Shown one piece after another: positions 9,918 through 18,805 of a stretch of DNA of 32,556 nucleotides. The DNA is from Entamoeba invadens IP1 (taxonomy: Eukaryota; Evosea; Mastigamoebida; Endamoebidae), in the NCBI RefSeq assembly GCF_000330505.1, contig NW_004191761.1, positions 14,789 to 47,344 on the forward strand. Direction: 5' to 3'. The notes beneath the pieces are model-generated. The model searched no databases and was not told the DNA's origin. It saw nothing but the letters and a program-made list of their open reading frames with translations. Numbering within the stretch: the first letter of the stretch is position 1; each line of letters begins with the position of its first letter. The position numbers and the translations under genes were made by a program.

Positions 9918-11243
9918 ATGGCCACACTATGCAGTTATCATGGCATGATAGTTTCAAAATACTTTAAGACAATCAGAGACTTTATTAGATTAGAGTTTGT
10001 ATGTAAAAAGTATTATTGCAATATGGAGAAGTTTCATTACAATCCAATTCCATTAAATAGCAAAACTCTATTCAATTTTTCACATATTGAAACACTTCAT
10101 TTATTCGATGTGGAAGATGAGACCTTTGGAAATGACATTGTAGGAATTGTCCAGAACATAAAAAGATGCATTTTACTAGTCGAGAAGTCTTTTTATGAGA
10201 TTACAGTGTGGTTTAATGTTGATTACACGACAGTAGTATTAAACAAGAACAAGAACTTTCTATTCAAAAATGTGACATACACCAAAAACGACAGAGAGAA
10301 ATTTGGCACAACCATTTCACACTATGTAAGATCAATTGGAGATCACTGTTTTGAAAATTGCAAATATATGAGCAGTGTAGAGATCCCATCATGTGTCACA
10401 TCAATTGGTGAATATTGTTTTAGTGAATGTAAAAACATCAACACGGTGACGATACCTTGTAATGTAACTACATTGAATGACTACTGTTTTTATAGATGTA
10501 AGAAATTGAGTACTATTAATCTACCATTACACATCTTAAGCATTGGTAACTGTTGTTTTGAGAAATGTAAACATTTAAGTAGTGTAACAATACCTTTACA
10601 TGTGACATCTTTTGGTGTTAGTAGTTTTTGTGAATGTTCTACTCTGAGCCATTTAGATATACCAGCAAGTGTTTTAAGCATTGGCAATTTCTGTTTCTTT
10701 GCGTGTTGTAGTCTGAGTGATGTTAATATACCATCGAGTGTCACATCAATTGGTCACAACTGTTTTAATTGTTGTATTAATCTTACTAGTGTAACAGTAT
10801 CGGCTCAAATTAAATCTTTAGAACATGATTGTTTCTTTAAATGTAGTAATCTGAATACTATTATACTTCCAAAGTCTATCACTTCTATTGGGGAAAGGTG
10901 TTTTTGGAGATGTAAAAATTTAAGTACAATACAAATCCCATCAAGCGTTCAAATAATTGGGGATCATTGTTTCCATAAATGTTATAATTTGAAAGATATA
11001 ACTTTACATCATAATGTGAAAACTGTTGGGAATTGTTGTTATTATAATTGTATAAATCTGAGCACTGTAGTAATACAATCCAATGTCAAATTTGGCAATG
11101 ACTGTTTTTTCGGATGTACAAATTTAATTAATGTAAAGACGATAAAAAGAGGCACATCTTTGGGTCAAATTCCTTTTTCATCAAAAACTATTCACCATGA
11201 TAAAATGAACAAAAAAGATCATAAGAAATGTTCATTTGTATGA
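9918..11243 (+). CDS. BspA-type leucine-rich repeat protein with CAAX box
   Basis: Protein of 441 residues with no signal peptide. Residues 1 to about 130 form the conserved N-terminal module seen in Entamoeba BspA-like proteins (FIRLEFVCKKYYCNMEKFHYNPIPL region), which precedes the repeats. From about residue 130 to 420 there are roughly a dozen LRR_5 units with a 23-residue period, each built like SIGDHCFENC...L..V.IP..V, with an unusually regular CF..C core. The tail is KKDHKKCSFV: a lysine-rich segment plus a CAAX box, predicting prenylation and attachment to the inner face of a membrane. Surface exposure has been reported for an E. histolytica member of this family despite the missing signal peptide. 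It lies on the same strand as the secreted LRR gene 1.36 kb upstream, but the two differ strongly in repeat sequence and anchor, so they are not a recent tandem duplication. Confidence 0.9.
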   Translation: MATLCSYHGMIVSKYFKTIRDFIRLEFVCKKYYCNMEKFHYNPIPLNSKTLFNFSHIETLHLFDVEDETFGNDIVGIVQNIKRCILLVEKSFYEITVWFNVDYTTVVLNKNKNFLFKNVTYTKNDREKFGTTISHYVRSIGDHCFENCKYMSSVEIPSCVTSIGEYCFSECKNINTVTIPCNVTTLNDYCFYRCKKLSTINLPLHILSIGNCCFEKCKHLSSVTIPLHVTSFGVSSFCECSTLSHLDIPASVLSIGNFCFFACCSLSDVNIPSSVTSIGHNCFNCCINLTSVTVSAQIKSLEHDCFFKCSNLNTIILPKSITSIGERCFWRCKNLSTIQIPSSVQIIGDHCFHKCYNLKDITLHHNVKTVGNCCYYNCINLSTVVIQSNVKFGNDCFFGCTNLINVKTIKRGTSLGQIPFSSKTIHHDKMNKKDHKKCSFV

Positions 11244-12310
11244 AAATACTCAATAACTTTCAGAAATTATATTCATTTTTATTTTTTATTTTGTGATTTG
11301 ATAATTTTTTAATAAAACGCGTTTTATTAAAAATGTCAATTTTTTAAAAAAATATTATATTAAAGACAACCAGAAAATAGTCTTACACCTGTGATATTTG
11401 TATTAAAATAACTAAAATTTATATAATAATAATTAGAATAATAAATTTACTAATAAGCAAAAAATTATTTTTTTGTAAAATATGAAACTAAAAAAAATAT
11501 ACTGAAAAATATATACTATACAATAAAACAGTGTGTATGAGTATTTTTTTGATGGTCTTTTTGATTATTTTTCGTTTTAAATTGGTGTTTGGCCAAAAAA
11601 CAATTTGATGTTTTTTTTGGTTCAAATATATATAAATTTAAAAATATTAATTTGGGACAATGTCTATTTAATTTGACATGTTATTTTTAACTTGTCAGTT
11701 AAGTTTTATTTTTTTTACAGTTAAGTTAAATTTTTCAAATTTAACTTAACTGTAAAATGTGGTCCATAAAAACTAATGATGGTAAGAAACTCAAAAAAAT
11801 AGCACATATTAATATTATAATGTTATGATTAAAAAGTAATATTTGTGTTTTTGATTAATATGGACACTGTTGACACTTTATTTTTATTGTTGTATGTATT
11901 GTGTTAAACACTCTACATACATTTTAGTAACAATTAAAAATGAATATTGTCTTTTAATAATTTATTTTTAACACATATTAATAATAATATTTATTACATA
12001 ATTAATTCATATAATATACTAAAAACATAACAAATTAAATACTACACAAAATACATTGATTTTTTATTAAATAAATATCAAATTTAATAATTAACTAATA
12101 TAATATGTTATGTTAAGCTACACAATGTGTATTAAATTTCCAAATTAAACATACACAAAAAGTGTAATAAATTATATTATAAATGTAAAAAATAAAAACA
12201 CATGCTATTATACAGACTTATTCATTTACACAATTCGATTAAATCGTAATTAATTATTTTGAAAATTATGTTTTGATTTTGACGAATTTAAATAAAATAT
12301 TTTAAAATGT
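11244..12310. other. Intergenic region with a perfect hairpin
   Basis: About 1.07 kb, AT-rich, no ORF. It contains the 21-bp perfect inverted repeat at 11713-11757 listed separately. Confidence 0.5.
11713..11757. repeat. Perfect 21-bp inverted repeat with 3-nt loop
   Basis: The arm at 11713-11733 (TTTTACAGTTAAGTTAAATT followed by T) is exactly complementary to the arm at 11737-11757, with a loop of TTC at 11734-11736. It lies 470 bp past the LRR gene and 590 bp before the TLDc gene, so it is not an obvious 3'-end signal. It could be the tip of a folded-back element, a small-RNA source, or a replication slippage product. Confidence 0.9.
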
Positions 12311-12320
12311 GTATAAATAC
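12311..12320 (+). promoter_or_regulatory. TATA-like box of the TLDc gene
   Basis: GTATAAATAC lies 33 nt before the ATG at 12344, the usual spacing in this window. Confidence 0.55.
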
Positions 12321-12343
12321 TTAATAAAATCTATTAAATAACA

Positions 12344-13442
12344 ATGGAAAGCGATTTGACAACACTCTCAACACTCTGCGTTGAAGCAGCAAAAACAATT
12401 TCTGAACTCCACGCAACAAAAGAGGAAGAAAATTATGTTGACGACAAGTCACTTGATATTGAACAACGAATTCAAAATGCAGATGTATACTTCAACAAAC
12501 TCAATGAAGAGTTCAAAAGAAAAAAGAACATTGCAACTTCACTCAACACATTTATTGCCACTTTTGACGACACATACACCAAATTCAAAAAATGAATTGG
12601 CTTCATACAAAACACTTGATAATAACGACAAGTTGAATGAGATATGCAAACTCAGAATGGAACTTCACGAAGAGAAGTGTAAAAAGGACACAAAACAACA
12701 TGAAGACCAAATTAAAAAAAATCCAAGAAGCTGAAAACGCCAAAATGGATGAAATAAAGAAGTTTATAAATTCAAACACAATGAAAATGTCGAAAATGTA
12801 GAAATAAAAGAACAAGAAGTTAAGAAAATAGAAAAAGTGGTAAAAAAGGAAGAATTGGCAAAAGTAGAAAAGGTTGAAGAAGTTATTAAAAAAGAAGAAA
12901 AACCCGAAAAGGTTGAAAAGGTGGATGAAGAAACTGAAAGAATGTCTCAAGAACATATCACCCTTAAAGAGAAAGCTTTACTTGAAAAATTAACAAAAAA
13001 GAAAATTGTGAGTGTATTGTTTGACTCAAACAAAGACGACTGGTCACCTCACACCACTGTATTTAGTGCAAAACTCATCAAAGAGAGCAACTTATGCTTT
13101 TTAATAGAAGACAAAAAGAACAACAAATTTGGTGCTGTATTTTATAACACAGTCAATGAAATTATGAATTGGAATTGCGATGTTAATGCATTCCTCTTTT
13201 CTCTTGTGAGAAATGGCATTTTCAGTCCAAGAAGGTATAAAGTAGGAGGTAATCATTATGGTAATCAATTCTATATATTCTCTCGAGACAATGAAAAACT
13301 TTGTGATTTTGGCGATCACGATATTTGCATCTACAAAAAAGGAGGGAAAAGCTGTTTTTGTACAAAAGACACCTACACTGCCGAATTAAACGATTTGATC
13401 GATGGGGACTTCTTTGATATTAAGAATTTTGTTGTCTTTTAA
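12344..13442 (+). pseudogene. Coiled-coil TLDc-domain protein gene, three frameshifts
   Basis: The gene begins MESDLTTLSTLCVEAAKTIS, a helical region, then a Lys/Glu-rich coiled coil (12600-12960), then a TLDc domain (about 12960-13440) with KKIVSVLFDSNKDDWSP, FGAVFYNTV, NAFLFSLVRNG, LCDFGDHDICIYKKG and a closing DFFDIKNFVVF. The frame changes at an A6 run near 12586-12593 (+1), at an A8 run near 12712-12720 (+1), and between about 12750 and 12765 (+2/-1, no homopolymer). Reading across all three gives one continuous coiled-coil protein of about 365 residues. Two of three breaks fall in A runs, so sequencing error is possible, but the third suggests real decay. The TLDc frame alone is open from 12753. 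TLDc proteins occur as a large family in Entamoeba; their molecular role there is not established. The codon pattern of the TLDc part still looks coding, so inactivation, if real, is recent. Confidence 0.85.
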
Positions 13443-13497
13443 CTTAACTGACTTGCTCGTCATTTTTTGTGATTTTTGTTTTTATTTAAAATATTTT

Positions 13498-13686
13498 GTA
13501 ACATGCACAACCAGGCGTTTTCCAAAATTCACACAGTGAATGCCGAATCCCAAAAATGCTTCAGTCTTATTTTATAGAATGTTTTTTCTTTTAAAAATAC
13601 GTTTTTGGGAAAAAATTAACACCAGCCCCCTGTTTTTTAAAACAAAAACGAGGCAAAAAATTAATACGCCTGGTTGTGGTAACATG
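13498..13686. mobile_element. hAT-like MITE with perfect 8-bp target-site duplication
   Basis: A 173-bp element (13506-13678) with exact 13-bp terminal inverted repeats, CACAACCAGGCGT at the left and its reverse complement at the right. It is flanked directly by the identical 8-mer GTAACATG at 13498-13505 and 13679-13686. An internal inverted pair TCCCAAAAA/TTTTTGGGA is nested within. Eight-bp duplications are characteristic of hAT transposases. There is no coding capacity, so it must have been moved in trans. It sits 56 bp after the TLDc stop codon. Confidence 0.92.
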
Positions 13687-14028
13687 TAAACTGTTAATAA
13701 AAATTTGGATTTAAAGTTGATGAAAAATAAAGTTTCCCCTTTGTTGTGAGTAAAAAACAAAGAAAAAATAAAGTTGCACATATGTTCGGAATGACTTTAC
13801 ATAAATATTTATTTTCTATTCAGTTTTTTATTAATGTTTTTGAATTATTACAAAATGTTATTAATTTTATAACAATAAATATTATATTTTACAATACTTT
13901 AAAAAGAGCTGGTCTTTTTTACATTTATTCCAAGTATTTTGGAGATGATGAACAAAAAAAATGGCAAACATGTTATTTATAAAATACCTGAACGTTAACT
14001 AGTTAGTTAAGTTACGATTTAAAAGTAG
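13687..14028. other. Spacer between converging genes
   Basis: About 340 bp. A 78-codon open stretch (13746-13982) starts only at GTG, is dominated by F, I and N, and matches nothing I recognise. I treat this as non-coding 3'-flank of the two converging genes. Confidence 0.5.
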
Positions 14029-15177
14029 TTAAAGAGTGTTAATACCTTCACTGCTATGTTCAAGAACAAAATCTCGACTTAAATTTTCTTTATCGACATA
14101 ACACGGCTGTATAGTGTTAAAATAGTTCATGTCAAATAAAGGTATTGCGCATGGCGTGTTGTCGATATTTGAAACGATTACAGGGACATAGTATATTGGC
14201 ACTATTTCATCTACATTGTTTAAAATGCTTTGTAGTTGAGAAGATGTGCTGATTTGACTCACATTTTCTTCTTTTTCCAATTTAATTTTGACGCTCGTGT
14301 TTTCGTCTTTTTCAAAATTTTTTAAAAAAATTTGGTCTTCGCAGTCCATCAATTTTTCCTCTTGTTTTATAAACTTTTCTTCAGTTGAATTTTCCAAAGA
14401 GTTAATATTTTTTTCCATCTTGTAAGTAATAATTTCCCTTTCATACTCATCAAATGTAACATTTTTAATGTTTGAGTATTTGTTGTTGAATTCATTTGGA
14501 ATTTTTCCCAAATAAACTGCCGTGTCACTAGCTCGAGTTTTTCTTTTAATTTGCAAATTTTTGAAACAATTTAAAAAGAATTGTAAACCACACGCTCCGT
14601 CGTCTTTTTCAGTTTTAAATCTTTTTCTCATCTCAAAAGTGTTACTTTTGATATTGTAAGACGGGAGAAGTAACAATCTCACACTCGACAACTTATTTGG
14701 ATCTTTTGCTGTTTGAGTTTTTTGTTCAATTTGGTTGTTTGAAGGACAGAATGTCTTAATTTTAGTATTCATAAAGTTCATGACAGAGAGCAATTTTTCG
14801 TTGTTAGTGATGTCTTCTGTTATATTACTTTTAGACGCTGTTAAGCGTTCTGAAGTATTTAATATCAGACTCGCCTTTATTGGAATACCCTTTGCGTCAA
14901 AGACTATGTTAGAATTGTCAATGACATATTTCTGATTTGAGTCGTAGACCAACTCGCCATTCTCATTAAATATGCAAGCAATTTCAAAGCGAGCTGCCAT
15001 TTTAGAGCTTCGTCTCTTCTTGTTAAGTATGATGAAAGAATACTTTTTGTTTATTGCTAAATAACTGAGACAAGAGTGAATGTAAAAGTATTTTGAATCT
15101 GTAGAGACACGTTTCAATTTGGCATTTCTCATTTTGCGGTCTTGGAAGCAAGTGCTTGATGAAGTGAATTGACTCAT
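14029..15177 (-). CDS. Unrecognised 382-residue basic protein
   Basis: I do not recognise a family. The protein has a mixed, folded-looking N-terminal half: a basic start (MSQF...KMRNAKLKRV), a hydrophobic stretch, then KKRRSSK (a possible nuclear signal) and a segment MAARFEIACIFNENGELVYD that looks beta-rich. A second conserved-looking block includes SSVRLLLLPSYNIKS and KRFKTEKDDGACGLQFFLNC. Residues about 235-320 are Glu/Lys-rich and probably disordered or coiled. There is no signal peptide or membrane segment. The architecture would suit a nuclear regulatory protein, which is inference only. The first Met is preferred because a TATA-like CGTATTTATTG lies 36-46 nt upstream on the minus strand (15213-15223). 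It converges with the TLDc gene and borders the large gene-free transposon region. Confidence 0.75.
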   Translation of the reverse strand: MSQFTSSSTCFQDRKMRNAKLKRVSTDSKYFYIHSCLSYLAINKKYSFIILNKKRRSSKMAARFEIACIFNENGELVYDSNQKYVIDNSNIVFDAKGIPIKASLILNTSERLTASKSNITEDITNNEKLLSVMNFMNTKIKTFCPSNNQIEQKTQTAKDPNKLSSVRLLLLPSYNIKSNTFEMRKRFKTEKDDGACGLQFFLNCFKNLQIKRKTRASDTAVYLGKIPNEFNNKYSNIKNVTFDEYEREIITYKMEKNINSLENSTEEKFIKQEEKLMDCEDQIFLKNFEKDENTSVKIKLEKEENVSQISTSSQLQSILNNVDEIVPIYYVPVIVSNIDNTPCAIPLFDMNYFNTIQPCYVDKENLSRDFVLEHSSEGINTL

Positions 15178-15212
15178 TGTTTAATTATTGAGATGTGTGT
15201 GCATTTTACAAT

Positions 15213-15223
15213 CAATAAATACG
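15213..15223 (-). promoter_or_regulatory. TATA-like box of the 14029-15177 gene
   Basis: On the minus strand this reads CGTATTTATTG, 36-46 nt before the ATG, matching the GTATTTAAA-type Entamoeba element. Confidence 0.5.
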
Positions 15224-15559
15224 TTATTAATCATTTTTTATTTGTATTGATTTTAAACACTTTCATTGGCTGTTTTTCTTTTAATATTCATTTTCTTGTG
15301 TAAAACTGTTTGCGTTCCCGATTATTAAACGTTTTTTATTATAATTTTGATTTTAAAATGGCTAATAAATTTGTATTTGTATGGGTTCATTCTAAAAATA
15401 GTATAGTTCATTACAAATTTTGATGAGGTAATAGAGATTTTTTTAATTTATTGAGTCAGAATTTTAACTTTATTTGGTGGACATTAAATAGCTTTAATTT
15501 TATATAAACATTGGGTATAAGGAAAAACAAAAAGTACCAGATGTTGTTTAAAGACAGAC
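15224..15559. other. AT-rich upstream spacer
   Basis: About 340 bp before the first repeat copy. I see no ORF, repeat or RNA gene. Confidence 0.4.
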
Positions 15560-15910
15560 CTTACATTTAGTATAAAAACTCTATATATTTATTTTCCTTA
15601 AAAAGAAATTTAGTATGTTTAATAAATATTACTATTATTTAAACTATTTTCCAATAACACAACCAAAAACATAAATGAGTTAAAGTCATTTAGCCAATCG
15701 TTTCATTTTTTCTGTTTGTCAATAAATGATAACATTGATATTGTTATTTTCCCAAAAATAACGGAAATACCGTAAACAAACTGAATTATTTATTCTTTTT
15801 CTTGAAGGATTTTGCTTTTTAATGTAAGTACTTTTTCAACTTTTTAAATCAACTCTTTCGAATAGAAAACTGACGTCCGCGCAGTAATGACCATTTCCCA
15901 CAACTTATAC
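15560..15910 (+). repeat. Left half of a split dispersed repeat (copy 1)
   Basis: Closely similar to 28742-29086 in the same orientation. Shared blocks include AATAACACAACCAAAAACAT, AAAGTCATTTAGCCAATC and TTCTGTTTGTCAA (15651-15721 against 28819-28892). The match continues with small gaps to the point where CTTATAC (15904-15910) begins the inserted element. The other half of this copy resumes at 21898. Read on the minus strand, both copies keep a similar peptide (FKKLKKYL..KAK.), so the repeat may be a decayed gene or transposon fragment. Confidence 0.8.
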
Positions 15911-16398
15911 CATTGCTTCGCAAATTGGGATAAAGTGTAAGTTAAGAAATTGCTCTTTTTTTCTTTTCCATTATTTAGAATAACATTTTTAAAGAATGTT
16001 ATTGTTTTTTTTATTTTAATAAACGTAGTTTTGGAAATAAAATAATTAACCCTTCGAGGACTGAAAAATTTTTATTTTTTTCTTTTTTTTTCAGAAAAAC
16101 ATTTCAAAAAATAATTTCACTTTTCCAAAAAAATGAAAATAATGGCGATTTTTAATAAACAATTTAGAACGATTTTTGACTTATTTGATAAAATAGTTCA
16201 ATTTAAATTCAAACTTTTGAATTATTTATAAAACATTTCATCATTCATAAACTCAAATTAATTGGGTTTTGTAAAAGATTCGTCCTTCAATCAATAAAAT
16301 ATATAATTTAACAAATTAATATTAGTAAAATAAATAAAACGAAAATAAACTGTTTTCATAAACAAATAAAAATGGTAATAAAACTGATTAAAAGGATT

Positions 16399-17943
16399 CA
16401 TGAGGATTGTTATTTTTTCTGAGGATGGTAAATATCTTAAACATAATTTCTTTCATTTTAGATTTTTTTTGCCTAAGATCAAAAAGGTATATTTTGAAAC
16501 ACATGATTTTCTTTAAAAATGCTATTTATGGATTTTTTGAAAGATGATTCTTTCAGTTGATTTTTACAAAAAAATAATCTACTTCTATTTTTTGATTTAC
16601 CACAAGACTAACCTTGGTTTATATGAAAACATTTGAAATTAATTTAATTTATCGAAAAAGTCAATTTTTAATCAAAATCACAAAACAAATTAATCAAACA
16701 ATTTTTAATCTTTTTTTCACAAAAAAATACAATTTATTAAAAATCAATTCATGAAATTTCAAACAATATAAATTGATAGCAAATAACGTACTGATAATTA
16801 ATATTTTATGCGATGACAATTTATGTATTTGCGCAAATTCAAAACGCGAGGTTTTGGATATCGATAAAACAACGATTAATAAATAAACAAATTTGTAAAA
16901 TAAAATCATTTTTGTTATAAACGGTTTTATTTATTTTTCAAAACATATATTCACAAGAAATATATGTTTATATTATTTTTTTAAATACAATATTAATTTC
17001 AATAAATGTATCTTTAATTCAATAATCAATTTTGTATATTATTTGGCGTTTTTGTTGTGTTTTGACGATTTTTGATATAATCAATTATCAAAACTCACTT
17101 TATAAATAATCTTTGAAAATATAATGTTAAATATAGAATTTTAAATCAGTAGTGGCAGTGCTATACATATCTCTGAGGATGGTAAGTCGTGTAACAAACA
17201 AACATTGTCAACACGAACTTAAACATCTAAAAAGTGAAATGACGTGTTCCCATATTCAAAAATAGTAACTTACTCAATATACATTTCAGACAGACGTAAA
17301 AGTGATAACTTTCTATTTCTGTCATCCTCAGAAAATAATTGCCATCCTCAGAACTGTAAATCTGTTTAAAACACAAGTTAATATCAAAATGTAACAATCA
17401 TATTAAAATATACACAATATGATTAACTTTATTATTACAATAAATTTGAATAATTGCATAAATTACAAAGTTATTAATAAATTTGTTATTTTAAAATCAC
17501 ATTTTTAGAAAATCAGTGTTTTCGACTTTTTCAATTTTCATTTTGATAAAAAAACAATTATCAATTTAAACGTAAATTTCAATCGTTTTGTTATTAAGAC
17601 GGACTCGGAAATAATATCAATAAGTATATAATCATAATGTGAACAAGTACAATTCACACTTTGTTATTTCCCGTCTCAAGTAAGCGAGTTATAATTATTG
17701 TTTATGTTTATAAATTATCGTAACGATTTTTTAATTGTTTTTAATCTTTTGGCATTTATGACAAATTATTACCATCATTTAAAATTTGAACTTTGACTCG
17801 AAATATGAAGTGTAAATTATAACTTGAGTTATGAGAGTGGGCCTTATGGGGAACTGAACCTTATGGATTTGTTTTTTGTATCCTCAGAAAAATATTTTTT
17901 AATAAGGATAGCTTTGATCCTGAGGATACACCTTATCCTCAAG
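16399..17943. repeat. Cluster of CTGAGGAT motifs in both orientations
   Basis: CTGAGGATGG occurs at 16419-16428 and 17173-17182. Its reverse complement, exact or one base shorter, occurs at 17323-17331 and 17342-17351. A variant pair TGTATCCTCAG (17877-17887) and CTGAGGATACA (17920-17930) forms a hairpin, with further variants at 17934-17943 and about 16400. The 17173-17351 pair could be the ends of a 179-bp MITE. No ORF accompanies them. Confidence 0.6.
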
Positions 17944-18448
17944 AAACCCTTAAATAATATTATCAGATATTCAAGTTTTTCAAAAACAAAATAAAAAACA
18001 CTTAAAAAGTGTGCAAATTTGTGGGTTTGATATAACCAATAAGATTGGTTCAAACCAAAATAAAATAAGAACATAACAAAAATATTGTTGTCGAAATTAA
18101 AAATATTAGAGAACCAAATAACATCAAAATATTACGATAAAAACCCACTACTTACTATTAATTTTATGTGTTATTGTATTAACACAACAATAACATTAAA
18201 ATAATTATCTTATATGGTAAAACAAGGTTATAAAACATCAATTTAAGTCGAGAAAAATAGCAGTTTTGGATACATTATACAATGCGTGACAAAAGAATAA
18301 TAAATTGTATAGTAATTTTAATTAGAAATAAACTGTAAAAAATAAACCTTTGAATAATATAATTGATAGTAAATTTATTATATATTTTATGATTGATTAT
18401 AACAATAATTATTAAAACTAAACCAAATGAACACCAATACAAATATAA

Positions 18449-18800
18449 TTAAATTGAGCCAAGCATAAACAGCCTTCTCATGCTTAATCCTTGTTCATCT
18501 GCAAGCACCTCCTTTTCATGTCTGTCGTTAATGCCTGAGTACATAGATGTTCCGCTTGAAAAGACGATGTTTTTATACAAGTCCTTTCTGATATCAACAT
18601 CGCACTTCATGATTGAGTTGTGAGTAGTATCGTGGATACCTGATGCTTCCATAACAAGTAATGGTATGGAAGAGTGCTTCTGGGCATCTGAATCTCTCGT
18701 TGTCAGTGATGATGACTTGACTGTTTGAAGGTTTGTTTAATTTTTCAAGTTCTGATGATGAAGCAGATTTTTGCATTTTTTTCGTCAAATCAAATGCAAG
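18449..18800 (-). pseudogene. Actin pseudogene fragment
   Basis: Minus-strand reading gives AFDLTKKMQKSASSSELEKL and [11 protein letters not shown] in one frame (about 18790-18665). After a frameshift near 18655 it gives [20 protein letters not shown] and [10 protein letters not shown], then [12 protein letters not shown] (about 18652-18500). These correspond to the C-terminal third of actin (subdomains 3/4 region). The expected 5' part is cut off by a stop just upstream of about 18805, and after HEKE the sequence diverges (VLADEQGL...), so the actin C-terminus is missing. It lies inside the TTAA-flanked element with no introns, so it could be either a retrocopy or a genomic fragment; Entamoeba actin genes are intronless, so this cannot be told apart. 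Confidence 0.92.
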
Positions 18801-18805
18801 GCGGC

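Noticed and set aside
13746..13982. 78-codon plus-strand open stretch
   Set aside because: Starts at GTG, has AT-driven composition and no recognisable domain, and no promoter-like spacing was found.
17844..18074. Minus-strand 76-codon open stretch with membrane-like composition
   Set aside because: Lies inside the TTAA element over the CTGAGGAT hairpins; F/L/I richness is expected from AT-rich DNA.
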